NCBI GenBank assembly: GCA_037179385.1
Contig: CM074187.1
Span: forward strand, 44,736,879-44,800,878
Source: Holothuria scabra
Lineage: Eukaryota; Echinodermata; Holothuroidea; Aspidochirotida; Holothuriidae
Direction of reading: 5' to 3'
Length of the DNA: 64,000 nt
Part shown: in pieces, positions 13,450-25,800 of the stretch
Numbering within the stretch: position 1 is the first letter of the stretch
Layout: every line of letters begins with the position of its first letter
Notes under the pieces: model-generated
What the model was told of the DNA's origin: nothing
What the model saw: only the letters and a program-made list of their open reading frames with translations
Database searches by the model: none
Translations under genes and position numbers: made by a program

Positions 13450-13700
13450 TACCGTGGTAATCAGTTGGTTAGATGTTGGCTAGACGGAGTTCTACGGTAG
13501 TTTCCAAAACATTGGTTTGAGTCGGGCTGCCGTGTCACTGTCTTTTTCCACTCGTAGCTCAATGGCTTACTTTCCCTACTCCATTGCTTATACTGAGCAA
13601 CACGGCACATGGCAGTGGGTCCCACTGTTAAAGTTTTTGTCAAGAGCCGGCCTGGAGCCAAACTCAATACCCGGGTGCAAATCGGGTGATCTTGATCATG
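13450..13700 (+). repeat. SINE-like repeat G, copy 3, next to SSUH2 exon 1
   Basis: It starts with an A-box-like AATCAGTTGGTTAGATG and a later GGTTTGAGTCGGG that could be a B-box, then the family body with TTTCCCTACTCCATTGCTTAT. It ends within about 50 bases of the exon 1 acceptor at 13751. Confidence 0.55.
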
Positions 13701-13751
13701 CAGTCGATATCATAATCAGAGTGTTTGAAGAGATATGTATGGTCTTTACAG

Positions 13752-13883
13752 GAATGGATTCCGGCCATCCACTTACTCAGCAGCCGTACCAAGGACTAGC
13801 CCCGGGGCAGCAGTATCCTTCTCAAGGGGGATTTTTATCAGGCGCACCTACCCAACAGGCAGGTGGACCACCTCCTTATCAGC
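13752..13883 (+). CDS. SSUH2: SSUH2 exon 1 of coding region (residues 1-43)
   Basis: The acceptor tctttacag ends at 13751 and the start ATG is at 13754, two bases into the exon. At least one non-coding 5' exon must therefore lie upstream; I could not find it. The ATG was chosen because the peptide MDSGHPLTQQPYQ begins the Pro/Gln-rich N-terminus and codons upstream fall in a SINE-like repeat. The donor is c|gtaagt at 13884, phase 1. The segment has low complexity (Gln, Pro, Gly) and no domain. A coding exon further upstream that would lengthen the N-terminus cannot be ruled out. Confidence 0.8.
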
Positions 13884-16800
13884 GTAAGTACGCACTCTTC
13901 AAACGAAAAATGAACTACCGTAATAATTGTAGAGTTAAAAGTGTGATTTCAATCTATTAGAGTGTTAACTCACTTCAAAGATAATGAAAATCACTCCAAA
14001 AAGAGTAAACTTCACTCTTCAACGAGTCCCTGCAGAGATCGCTCTTTCTTCACCCCTTCCCTGCAGACACTGCATAAGAGTGGAACATTCCTCTTTTGGC
14101 AGTTTGGAGTGAGTTTCACTCTTCATCGAGTGAACATTTCAGCTTTTACCCTTCTGAAGAGTGAAATGTCTTAGCTGGTATTTTAAATTTAAATGTTTTA
14201 CAATCTTACGCTTCTCTCTCTAGAGGTCGAACTTCAGCTAATCATAACGGCTCATATATTGACAAGTCTTGTTAGTACAGCTGGTCGGTGTTGAAGCTTT
14301 ATACTGCATCTCTACTACAAATTTTGCTGAGCCCAAGCCTAGAAAGTGCTATTCCCGGGTTTTTGAAGGGTCTCAAATGTTCAATATTTTCACACTGATG
14401 CGGGCGTTCGATTTAAGGAGTCTTTACTGCAAAAAATACATATATTCTAGTCGCTGGATACCATTCTAACCCCTGACATACTTTAAGTTAAGCTCCCCCT
14501 CTAAGCGCGGCCCTCTTGAAACTCAGTTTGGATCCATGTCTGTGTAGTCCTTTTCTCCATTAAACTATATTCTTACAGAATCACCAATACCATATTGAGA
14601 TATGCCTTTGTGAATACAGATTTTTGATCCCGTAAAAAGCCCTCAGAATGAAAGGTTTGAAATGAAAAGACGGTTAAGTGAAACCCGGTCAAATTTTCAT
14701 TCCTTTTACATGGCCCTTTGAATCAAAAACATTGCCGCGGCTACCAAAGATTCAAGCAATCAGAAGCTTTGGCTATTGTATGAATTTTTGACAATGAAAA
14801 CCATTGTCACCAATTGTGAATAAGACTTAGGAATAATTTCTTAATATGAAGTAAAATGAAATTTAATTTTTGACATATACATCAAGTAACTCTTGTTTCA
14901 TAATTTAAACTGCGAAATAATAAATACTACCAAAGTATCCAATCGAGCAAATGAAAGGAAAGAGAAGAACCAAAGTGAAGTTGGACCAAAAAGAACGTGA
15001 ATGGATTAATCCATCACTTGCTATGCATATTGGTCTTATGACGTCTCATAGAAAATCCTGCCCCTTGAAACTGGCCGTCATGACTGAGTCGATTTTTTAG
15101 CAAATGAAAACTGCCAATAACAAACTGACCTATGTTTTCACAGGCCAAATAAAGACTAAGGAGTGTACCTTACTCTGAAAAAATCAAGAAATAGTTTTCG
15201 TTTGTAATTACGAAAAATCTTTCCGTCAAAAGCGGAACATGATCTTCCTATTTGATATGTTTTTTCACCATATATCAATAATTTGACACATTGGTCTGGA
15301 AATTTTTCAATTCTTTTTTCCCCGCATTTTTCAATTCTATTTTCGTGCATACGTTCAGTAAATTTGGACCGATTTCCATGGTTCAAGAGGGAAGAGTCAT
15401 TTGCGGACAAATTCAGCCACTGAATTCATTTCTAGTCTTTTATACACGGAAATACAAATCAATTCTTAGAACCTTTTTGAAGGTGAATGTCCGGTATCTT
15501 AAAGGGAAATACTGTGTTAAAAATGTTCCAAAAAAGAGTACAAAGAAAATGGCTCAGACACTATCCAAAAATTCAGTCTTAATCATAAACCCCAGCCATA
15601 GCTACATCTCTTCAAAATAATATGCACAAAAAGAGAATAGACGTTGCATCATTTGAAATGTTTAACGTTTGGCTGAACAAATTATTCTTGAGCAACAAAT
15701 AACTGAATTTCTATCCGAGGGGAACATTTGTTGAAGAGAAGGTCAGCACACTGCCTTATTTTTGATAATATATCAACCTGTTTCAATAAATATTAGTGTC
15801 ACTGCTAAACTTGGAAATCAAGGTCAAAGTATAAAGTAGGGTTCTTGTCCAGCGTTCAAGGGGCAGGATTTGCTAATGTCACGCAGAAACGAGCTGCTTT
15901 TCTTTGTGATGACGTCATATCCTTTAATTTTGCATTAGCTTGGAAGGCAAATCCTGTTGGAGACAAACCAACATACGACGGCAGTGATATCTCTGACACT
16001 GACCCAGAGGACAATGAAAATTCGGTGCCTTCATACGATTTACCTCCGGACGTGTCGGGCTTTGGGGCTCCCCCAGGATATGAACACGTCGGGACAAACG
16101 CAGGTAAGGCAGAAGAAGGAATTTAAGTTACTAGTTAAATTAAATATGCTGTTACTCTGAAAAATGAACAATAAATATAGTTGGGTAAACTTTTACCAAT
16201 GGTTGGGTCTGTATACTGCCACCTAAATTGTTGCGTAAAAACGTACGGTACCCAAGATGGTCGCAAAATCGTCTTTTTCCTCATCAAAATTTCCATCCAA
16301 AATTGATACCGTGTGACCAACGTTTGGAAGTGTTTTACCCAACAGTTTAAGTGGTGATATATGACCCCGACTATGGGTAAAAGTGTAACCAACTGTTTTT
16401 AAAGAGTTGGCATAAGTCATTTTTCCTTAGTGCACAAAAAATACCTTGGCGTATTTTATAATTTAATATTACCTCGTCAAACTCATGCTCGATAAATATT
16501 TCTTTGAATATTTTTTGTTTTCTTTTTTAGTTTTATCCACAACTATTAAGTATTTTATCTTTTTCTTAAGGTGGTGTTAAGCGCAACTGAACATTTTATG
16601 TTAGTGCGCTGTATAAGTTTATGTAATAATGACAATAAAAATATGAGAGAACATGTTTTAATTTTTCGTGATAATTCTTTAACAGGACGTGAATTTTGTA
16701 AATTTTATCTTCAAACCTTTACCCTTAAATATGAATAATTGTGTTAATATTTTTAACATGTGTTGTCAAGTGGGAAGTACGGGATAGTATCAATTAAGTA

Positions 16801-19800
16801 TTGTATAACCTGTGTTATTACGTTTAATTTGCACTAAATTTGATGCTGTTGAGCAACATTGAAGTAGGTGAACGTTTAAAGGTAAAGAGCAGTCCCCCCC
16901 CCCCCCCAAAAAAAAAAAACTTATTTTGAAGAACAAGCTAAATAGCACAATTTTCGTCTTATTCCTCTTCAAAGTATCTTTCATTACATTTTATGATTTA
17001 ACTATTGCATATTCGTGGTAAACAAGAAAATTTCACATTTGCATTTGAAAAGAAACAACATTGTCACGTGACTCTCAACAGCCAATCATGAAACTGGACA
17101 ATCTAATATACACTACCCCTATTTGGGATGACTGCTCCTGCCCTTTAAAGCATTAAGTATAATGTTGGTTATTTTAAGAAGGGCAATGATATGGCGCGCT
17201 GCACCTTTATGAACTTAATTAATTTTGTACCTGCACCCTAAACAAATCAAAGTCCACGAATAAAAGCGACACGGTTCCTCATGAGCGTGCAAAAGTGCAC
17301 GAGAGCGTGTATCGTCATATAAAGCCATGGCTGGCAGAGTACGTACACGCGTCCGTCAGTGGCTGTTACAGTGCAGTTTCTTTATATCAGTTTAATTAAC
17401 GGTATGTTTTGAGACTCTACCACCTCTACTCACTGGTAATTTAGAATTCTGCATTCTGATTGGTTTATTGCAACGGAGAGAGTGTTAAACATAGACATCT
17501 GTCAGTGTGTAACCAATCAGAATGCAGGAATTATCTTGTGGATGGGGATTGTTTTACGGATTTTTACGAAGAGAAATATGGCGGCTTGTTTCACATAGGT
17601 GATTACAATTTACTGCATACCTTCTCCTACAGGAAACCCATCGAAACCTCCAATGAACCCACTCTATCAACATGAATACGGAGATCAAAAACCAGTCGAA
17701 AATTTCAGACGGTATGTAACAGTTTGCTTCTACTGAAGACCTTACAACTCAGTAAAAGGGTAACATTCTTTATCAGACATGTGAACATCCTCAAAGGAGT
17801 TCTTTCACCTCTGGTTTACACCAATTTTTTCAGGATAACCTGCTGGTTGGGTAATGAATCTCCATGAACCTAAAAAGGAACTTGCTAGAGTGCTGATGTT
17901 GAAAAATTTGAGAAGGTTGATGGTGATCCAGACTACTTTAAAAACTCCTGTAAAATGGCGAATGTTTTTCGTTATGGTGAAGAGTCTAGGGGTGGGTGTA
18001 CCATACAAAAACTTTATCTCCTTCTAGCTCAAAATCAAAACTGACATGGTCTGCAGTGCCATCATGGGCAAACTTGCAAACTTTCAAGTACTGGGTGTCT
18101 TGATACACTTTTGAACTTTGACAAGGCTGCAGGAGTATCCGAAATGAGCCAATTTATAGAGTAAACCAATAGGTAAATTTTTAGGGTGTGGGTCATAAGG
18201 CCGGTAGACCTTAGCTGGTCGTTCTACTGAACACATATCCACTTTCATTTTTTTATAAAGCAATTCCGAAGGTTTTATTTAAGTTTTGGGGGACTATAAG
18301 TAAACATACAACGTGATCCAGACAAATATGATGGTATTTTTTCTTTGTAGGGGCGTTGCTTAGATGTGCTTTGCTTCGCTTTATGTTTTCATCACTTATG
18401 TTGTGTTTGAATTGAGCAGTTTTATAATATTTAGATTATAGACAGGCTCTTGCGTAGTCTTTTATCGAACCATATATTTGTACAAACGAAAAGAACTGCA
18501 TACTTTGCAGTAAATGTACCTGCAAGAACATAGACAGCCTGAAAATTTTAAAATATAAATTAATAAAAAATAAAGAAATTATAAAATATGAATTGAGTAA
18601 GCATAATTACCATATTATATACCTCTTCACACCGAATATATTAGTAAACACAAGTTTACTATTCATACTTGTGACGCAGAGAAGATACTAATAAGATTGC
18701 ATTATAGTACTTCACTCAATTTGTTGTGCATTGATAAGCATTTAAAGTTTTATGGAAATTTTACTTGCCCTTGATTGCAAATGTCTAGAAAAAATTAAGG
18801 CCAGACATTCTATACAGGAATATAAAGTTAATAACACGAATTTAATTTGACCAAAAAAGGAAAATGGTGAAAAGAGAACAGTAAGAGAGACAGAAATATG
18901 TAGGAAGAATTTTTGTAGGAGATCCAGACAGTATAAGTTTGTTTAAGTGACAACGTTGTTATGTGGTGTTTTCACTGACGACTCAGTGAAGTGTTGCTAC
19001 AAACTTGGACAAAACCTTTTGTCAAAACACTTGTAATTCTCATGTAATAGGCTTATAGGGAACTCCCGCTCTCCCTCCTAACGTTGCGTCCTTAAGATGG
19101 TTATATGTGCGTGAACAACATAACTGCATGTGTTCAACCTTGCAGTTAAGGAGGGATGGTTTTCCCGACGAGTTGTGTCCAAGATTGTAGCTTAGGAGCA
19201 GCTGACATCCCTCGTGTAACAATTACACTTAAGTGCTGCTGAATTTTTCGTGGGTGTGGATTACCAATTGTTAAGTCATGTTTCGTTAAATATTTGAATG
19301 CAAACACTTGAGAATAAGACTAAAGGAAAAATACATTTGCACAACCAACAGGGTCACCTCTGTGGAAGACGAGAAAGTTCGAGAAGCCATTCATAGGTTT
19401 GCCGATAAGAATTGTTGCTATGGGACTGGAGCGGCTGAAAAGATGACCTTCACAAATATTGACGCTGTTGGCGCTTTACACGTAAGATGTACTCTTGAAA
19501 GCTTTTAGTTTTTCTGGGACTCGATTTGAGCTATGTTGATAAATGGTAGGTACCTTAGAGGCAGACAGCTCCGTTGCAACAATTTCTTTACTAGTCCACA
19601 GAACCTCTCAGTTGGTACAACTCTTTTGTCACAGCAAATTAAAAAAATACAGTTTTGTCGCTAACATTACACATCACATACTGTACCGAGAGTGTTTTGA
19701 TATGGGTCTTGAGATTGCGTGTGGACGAGCATGCACATTGTGGGAGCCTTAAAGGCCATGTTCTCTCACCCGGCAAACAGTACCAATTCTCCTAACCTTC

Positions 19801-22800
19801 TTACTGAAGCCCCTCCCACAATTGTCTGAAATTCATCCTCATCCAGACACAATCTCAGTTTATTGCTTCAGGGTGAGTATAGAAAAACTCAAGTTATATA
19901 ATCAAAACACTCTCAGTACCGTACATGCTGTGTAATATAAGCTTTGGCACTCTGCATTGTTTGAATTGGCTGTCAATCAAAGAGCTGAGCCAATTGAGAA
20001 TTTTGGTACCCGGGTACCAAAATTGTAGTTTGGGGTGAGAGTTTTAGTCCTTTAAGTAAATAGTTTGTTAGAATCGGAACTATTCTGGGTGAAAGGATTT
20101 GGTCTTTACATCAATTTTGTTATGCAAAATAAAAATATATATTGAGTAAATATCACTGATTGAAAATTCGCCTCTCATTTGATCACAGTTTTGAGGCAAC
20201 TGTTGGGTTGAGGATGGGTTTGGAATGAAATGGTGTGAGAAGAAGGGGAGAATGTATGGGAAATGGGGGATTTGGATACACTTGACAGTAAATATATAAA
20301 ATAAAATAATAACCGTTGAATAATTCTGTGCAACTAGCTTTAAAATATTTTTTAAAGCAAAAGAGCATCAAGGCTTTCTTTTGAAGATTTTGTGCTAAAA
20401 TAAATACAGTTCTCAAGTCTCGACACTATTAACAAGCTTGGAGATGTATGTGACGAATTCCATCAAATAAGGTTGATGATAATTTTTTTTTTTAATTATA
20501 CATGGAATACAATACTGCAAGGGTAAAATCGAAAATTGTAAGGGGTAAGTAACCCGTTATCATAACCAAACAATATACTTTCTTCGAGAAAAAGAATTGT
20601 TTCAGTTTCCTTGCCGAGGCAAGGCATCTATACTGTCGTTATGTTAAGTATGTGTTCAAGATATTTCAAGATCAGTGACATCCGACACCTGTTAATTTTA
20701 TAAATAGATCTATCGTGTTTAGAGAAAGGACGCTATTGTTTTTGAAAATGTCAAAGCTTATTTAGGTTACACCAAGGTTAATAACCAAAATCTTGTAATC
20801 ATAAAAGTTTATAAATGATCTGAAATCACAATATCGCAATTAATCTAGCAACCATGGAAACTTTTCATATTTAATTACTAGATTTTTTATGTCGAGAATA
20901 AGAGCTCTAGTGTTGCTGGATGAATTCATAAGACAATTGAGATCACAAGAAGTAAAACTGTGAAATTGGCTTGTAAACATAATACCTAAGCAGTAACCGT
21001 GGACGCTTTTCATAGTATGTGGTCATCAGAGGTAAGACTGTAAAAATTCTTGAAAACACGATACTTTGTGTATAGATTTTTTTATGTTTGGAGGAGGTGA
21101 AAGGTCATTTGAAGTCAACAGCAAAAAAAAATATGCGAAATCTCGAAAATGGCTTGTAGACTTCAATATAGTCAAAATGGCTGATACTTTTCAAATGTGT
21201 ATCAGTTTTGATTTTTTCATGTTAGGATCAAGAGCGCTATTGTTGTTGGTGAAAGTCAAAGGTAGCTTATGGTTACCAGAATTATGACTGCAAAAACTCC
21301 CTCAATAGCTTGTAAGGACGGGAAAACGTATTGCTTTTTATAGAGATAAATAGATCATGCTAGCCACCACTGGTCAATTTCCCAGGTCGCCATCTAGAGT
21401 CGCTAGAGGTCACAAAGGAACATATCCTAAGAATTCCAAAGATCGTCATCGTTGGCCAAATTGTCATCTCCGAACGGCCACAGGTCAAAAGCAACATTTT
21501 CGAAGAATTCCCAATATTTGCAAGGAATCACTAAGCCACTAAGCTGATTAAGACCTGTACCAAAATGAAATTGTTTTCAAATGGCTGTTTTAATTATCTA
21601 ATGGCTTTTCACAATTTAATAGTAACGGGAACCCGTTATTTTGACAAACGAGCGGTGTTCTTTAAGATTTGAGACAAATCTTTTTTATCTTAAAGAATCT
21701 AACTTTTCATATCCGGTTTGATGCGGGATAATAGGACAACGAAATACTGTAACATGTTGTAGACAAAAACATTTGCAGAACAGAGTGATTTTCATTTCAT
21801 ATCATTAATTTTGAGAAAAGACAAAGTGCCATTGGGTACTCCCGCAAAAGCACATTGTATCTTTTTTCGGTTATGTGGATGAAAAGTTGAAAAAATGCAA
21901 CGAAATGCAACATGTTCACCTGTCGAGTTGCAAATCTCTTCTCCTTCACATCTCTATCATAGTGTCATCTTGAATTTAAGACAATTTTCCCAAGACAGTT
22001 CACCATGGCAACAGACCCTCTTTAAGCAGCAGAATCAACCTTGAGACAAGAATGTATCGTAACACTCACTAGTGGCGTAGCTCATGACCCAACCTTACAA
22101 TGCAAAAAACATCAAAAACAGCGATTTTTTCTCTCTATCCTTAGACTTTTCCCTCATGTCATGCCCCAACGGGAGTTATTACAGTCATGTTTGAGGGCAC
22201 CCTCTATACATACGTACAGACTTGCCCCCAGACATTGTGATTGTTAATACCTAGTTGTGACGTCACTGAGAACTCTCTATAGTTTCAGGAGAATAGCATG
22301 AAAAGGTATTAAAGGGATATTCCGGTGACAAATTTTAAGTGCCTCAAAATATCATGCAAGGCACTTTTTTCTTTATTGGTGAAAATGCATCTCAATAGTA
22401 CGATGCGTTCAGAAGTAATGACTTTTTAAAGAAAATATTTAAGCCACAGTAAATTGCATTGTGTGAAATCTGTTATGACATTCAAGCAGATTGATTGAGA
22501 ATCTTTCTTTTTATTCTACAAGTAAATGAAACATGCAGACTTTTGAAGCTGTGTCCTTTGTGCTCACAAAATTTTCAGCTAAACCTCCAACGGACATTGT
22601 TCAATGTTTAACTGGTGTGAAGCTTCGAGGTCAAATTGATTATGATTTCAATTTTAAAGAACAGTTAAAGATTTGGGAAGTAATATACAGATACTACATA
22701 ACATTTCCTTTTAACCTTGAAGCAAGCGGGAGTCTATTTTCGACAAAGATAACCTATCTTTGAACAGAAATATCTTGACTTGTGAAACAGGTTAAGGTGT

Positions 22801-25800
22801 GGGGTTTGAAAGGCGTGCGATAAAAAAAAATTATGCCATTTTATTTGAGACCCAAGCGCGGATCCAAGGGGGCTTTTTACGGCCTCAGCCCTCCCCTTTT
22901 CGTCGCATCAACAATAAACACACGGAAAATTAGCAGTGCAACTTTCCCACACCCCTGTTTTCTCTTAAGTCACCCCCCCCCCCCACACACACACTTTGGA
23001 ATGTCTGGATCCGCGCCTACATCCTATATAAAATTGACACCGTAACGTGTCTGCCAAGGAGCGGAATATTATTTTGCTTTCTTTGGGGTACTTCAAAATG
23101 ATTTCTTTCCATTGACGTAAATTACGGAGTGTAGACGAGAAGGGATTTGAGACAGGTCACAACAGGACATTTTTTGTTCTGTTGGAACTAGGTAACAATT
23201 TTTTGTACGTATATGAAATGAATAACGCATTTGTTTTCGGTTTGCATATTTTCATAGTATCAACTGGAGACGTTTACAGAGGAAAGAAGGACATGTTGGA
23301 AGCATGAAGCATACTGTGGAGGCTATGTGGATGGTCGAAAGAATGGTCGGCCCCCTGCCGTCTGGGATATCAATTGTAAACCTAATGCAATGTTTGAAAC
23401 ACATACTAAAACATCCGTAATTCCTCACAGCAGCGAAGTCAAGGTTAGTATATGGGGTCTCAGCAACACGTCAAAAATAACTTTTGATGCTTGGATGACT
23501 TATGATCATTTTTCTAAGCAGAGTTTCATTGATGGGCTGATTACAATCGTATAAAAATTCAACAAACACAGCACATTATCACTTGTTGAGTAGGAAAATT
23601 GCTAAATGGTGAGCAAATTGTCATGACCCCCCAATTATTGTACAAAAATTGTCCAATAAATTTAGCGAAGATAGTGCAAAACTTTGGAAGGTACTATGTT
23701 TCTCACTAGGGTTTTCTTACACTGAGTAATTTTTGCTCAGCTGTTTTTAGAATGTAGAGAAATTGCAGCATATTATGTTACCAATATGATGCATAATTTC
23801 CTTTTGTCTTTTGAGTAGCAATGTCACGGATGTCATGGTCGCGGCTACCGTAGATGCCATCGTTGTCACGGACGTGGTCGGGTGAGTAGGCTTACCACTT
23901 CATAATTATGGTCCAAATATTTGTATTAGTATTTAAAATTTCACTGTTACAGTGCTTTAAGCCCCGTCCACACTATGCGACTTGATGCGACACAATTGCA
24001 ACGAGATTGTTCAGACGCGTTGCAAAGTGTGACATGCTTTGCAACTAGTTGCAAGCAGACGCGCGACCCAGTTTCATGCGACCGAACAAATCGCATGTGA
24101 CTGAAACTTGCAACTGACAAAAATTACGGACTTCTGGAATGAAGCCCGCGAAGATCAGTTAATCGAAATGGACAGATCACATTCCAGTCTCTTCAACGTA
24201 ACAGAAAGTGTATGTTTAACGTTAGAGTTTTGCGTGGATTGCTTCATGGACCTGTGACTTGTTGCGTAATGTGGAAACAATTTTCTTAAAAACTAGTTAG
24301 TCGTCAGTTGCTCACCACAAGACAGTCTGGTTGCAATAAGTCGCGTCTCGTAGGTGGACGAGTCATTATGCATTCTTATTTATTAATCTGCTTAATAAGT
24401 ATTACAAACACACGTACATAATGCCGTGCGCACTGATGCCAGACATTGACTTCATTGGCTAGCAATAGTCAGGGCCGTCACTGCCGGAGGTGTGGGGATG
24501 ATACACCCCATAAATTTTGAAAGCGACGTTTTTGTGAGACTTTCCTCAGATTATTTTGTGTATTACAACACACTTTACCAAAGGTATTTCACTAATTGCA
24601 ATTACGTTTTAAAAATTTTCATCACAGCCTGAGATGGGGAGACTCTTCTCCTCAGCTCCCTCCGCCACAGGAAAACAATATCCCACTTTTGCCCCCTCTC
24701 AGAATACCTGTGTTCGGCGTTACTTATATCTGGTTTATTCTTGGTGAAATGCCCCCCCCCCCCGTGTGTGTACACTAGCTCTAAAAGCAACGAAGTGAAC
24801 TCATTCACTTTCTTACAGAGTGAAAAAGTGGAGGTTCACTCCGTAAGAGTGCTAGGTCACTCCACAAATAGTGAAATTTACTCCAAGGAAAGTACAAAAA
24901 TCACACTCTTACGAGTGCATGCAGTGATCACGCTTTTCTAGAGTGATTACTCCATCAAGAGTGAAACTTCGCTCTTTTGGAGTGAATTTCACTCTTCTTG
25001 GAGTATATTCACACTCTAATCTTATGAAGTGAATTCCCATTTTTTTAGTCTCGTAGAGAGTGCATAAGTTCACTGTCTGTACATGGATTGTTGCTTTAAA
25101 AATTTACAAGACTTAATATGTCACCAACACCCCAGCACGCTAAACTGATATTCTCGCAATGTGTGACTTTTTCCCATTACTCCCATTAATGTTTCGCACG
25201 TTTCTTTTCCACTTTTCGTAGGCTAGTTTGTCGTGACAATAAATTACATGGGTGGGGGTCTGGGAAACGCAAAAATCCGTCTTAGAGTTATTTCAAGAAA
25301 CTTTTAGCAAAAAAAAGAAAGGTATGATAAATGTCTAGTCCCGACTTGTCTGCAGTGGGGCTAAGATTTGAGTCATAATTACACGCCCAGATTCTAGCCA
25401 ATTGGCTTAAGTCATAAGTAGGCTAATCTCTTTCCGACCAGTGGCGTAGCTAGGATATTTCCGGGGGGGGGGGGGGGCAAAGCTCGAAAATTTACCCAAA
25501 ACTTTTCAGTTTCAGTTTCAGTATATTTTCAAGGTCACGGTGCATGTATTACACACAAAATACGTAAATTCATGATAATAACAAGATTATCATGACGTCA
25601 TGTAATGTTACCTAAGTTAATACATGGCCTGCAAGATCATGAAGCTGCCTACTATATACATAGGATTAAGACAAGACAAGACAAGCACCAACACCGATTA
25701 TCACCTGACGGAAAGAAATTAAAAACGCTCAAGTATCTGACCTAAAAATAAAAAATTATATTGAGTAAGATTTTTGTTTGTTTTGTACTTTTAGAAATAT

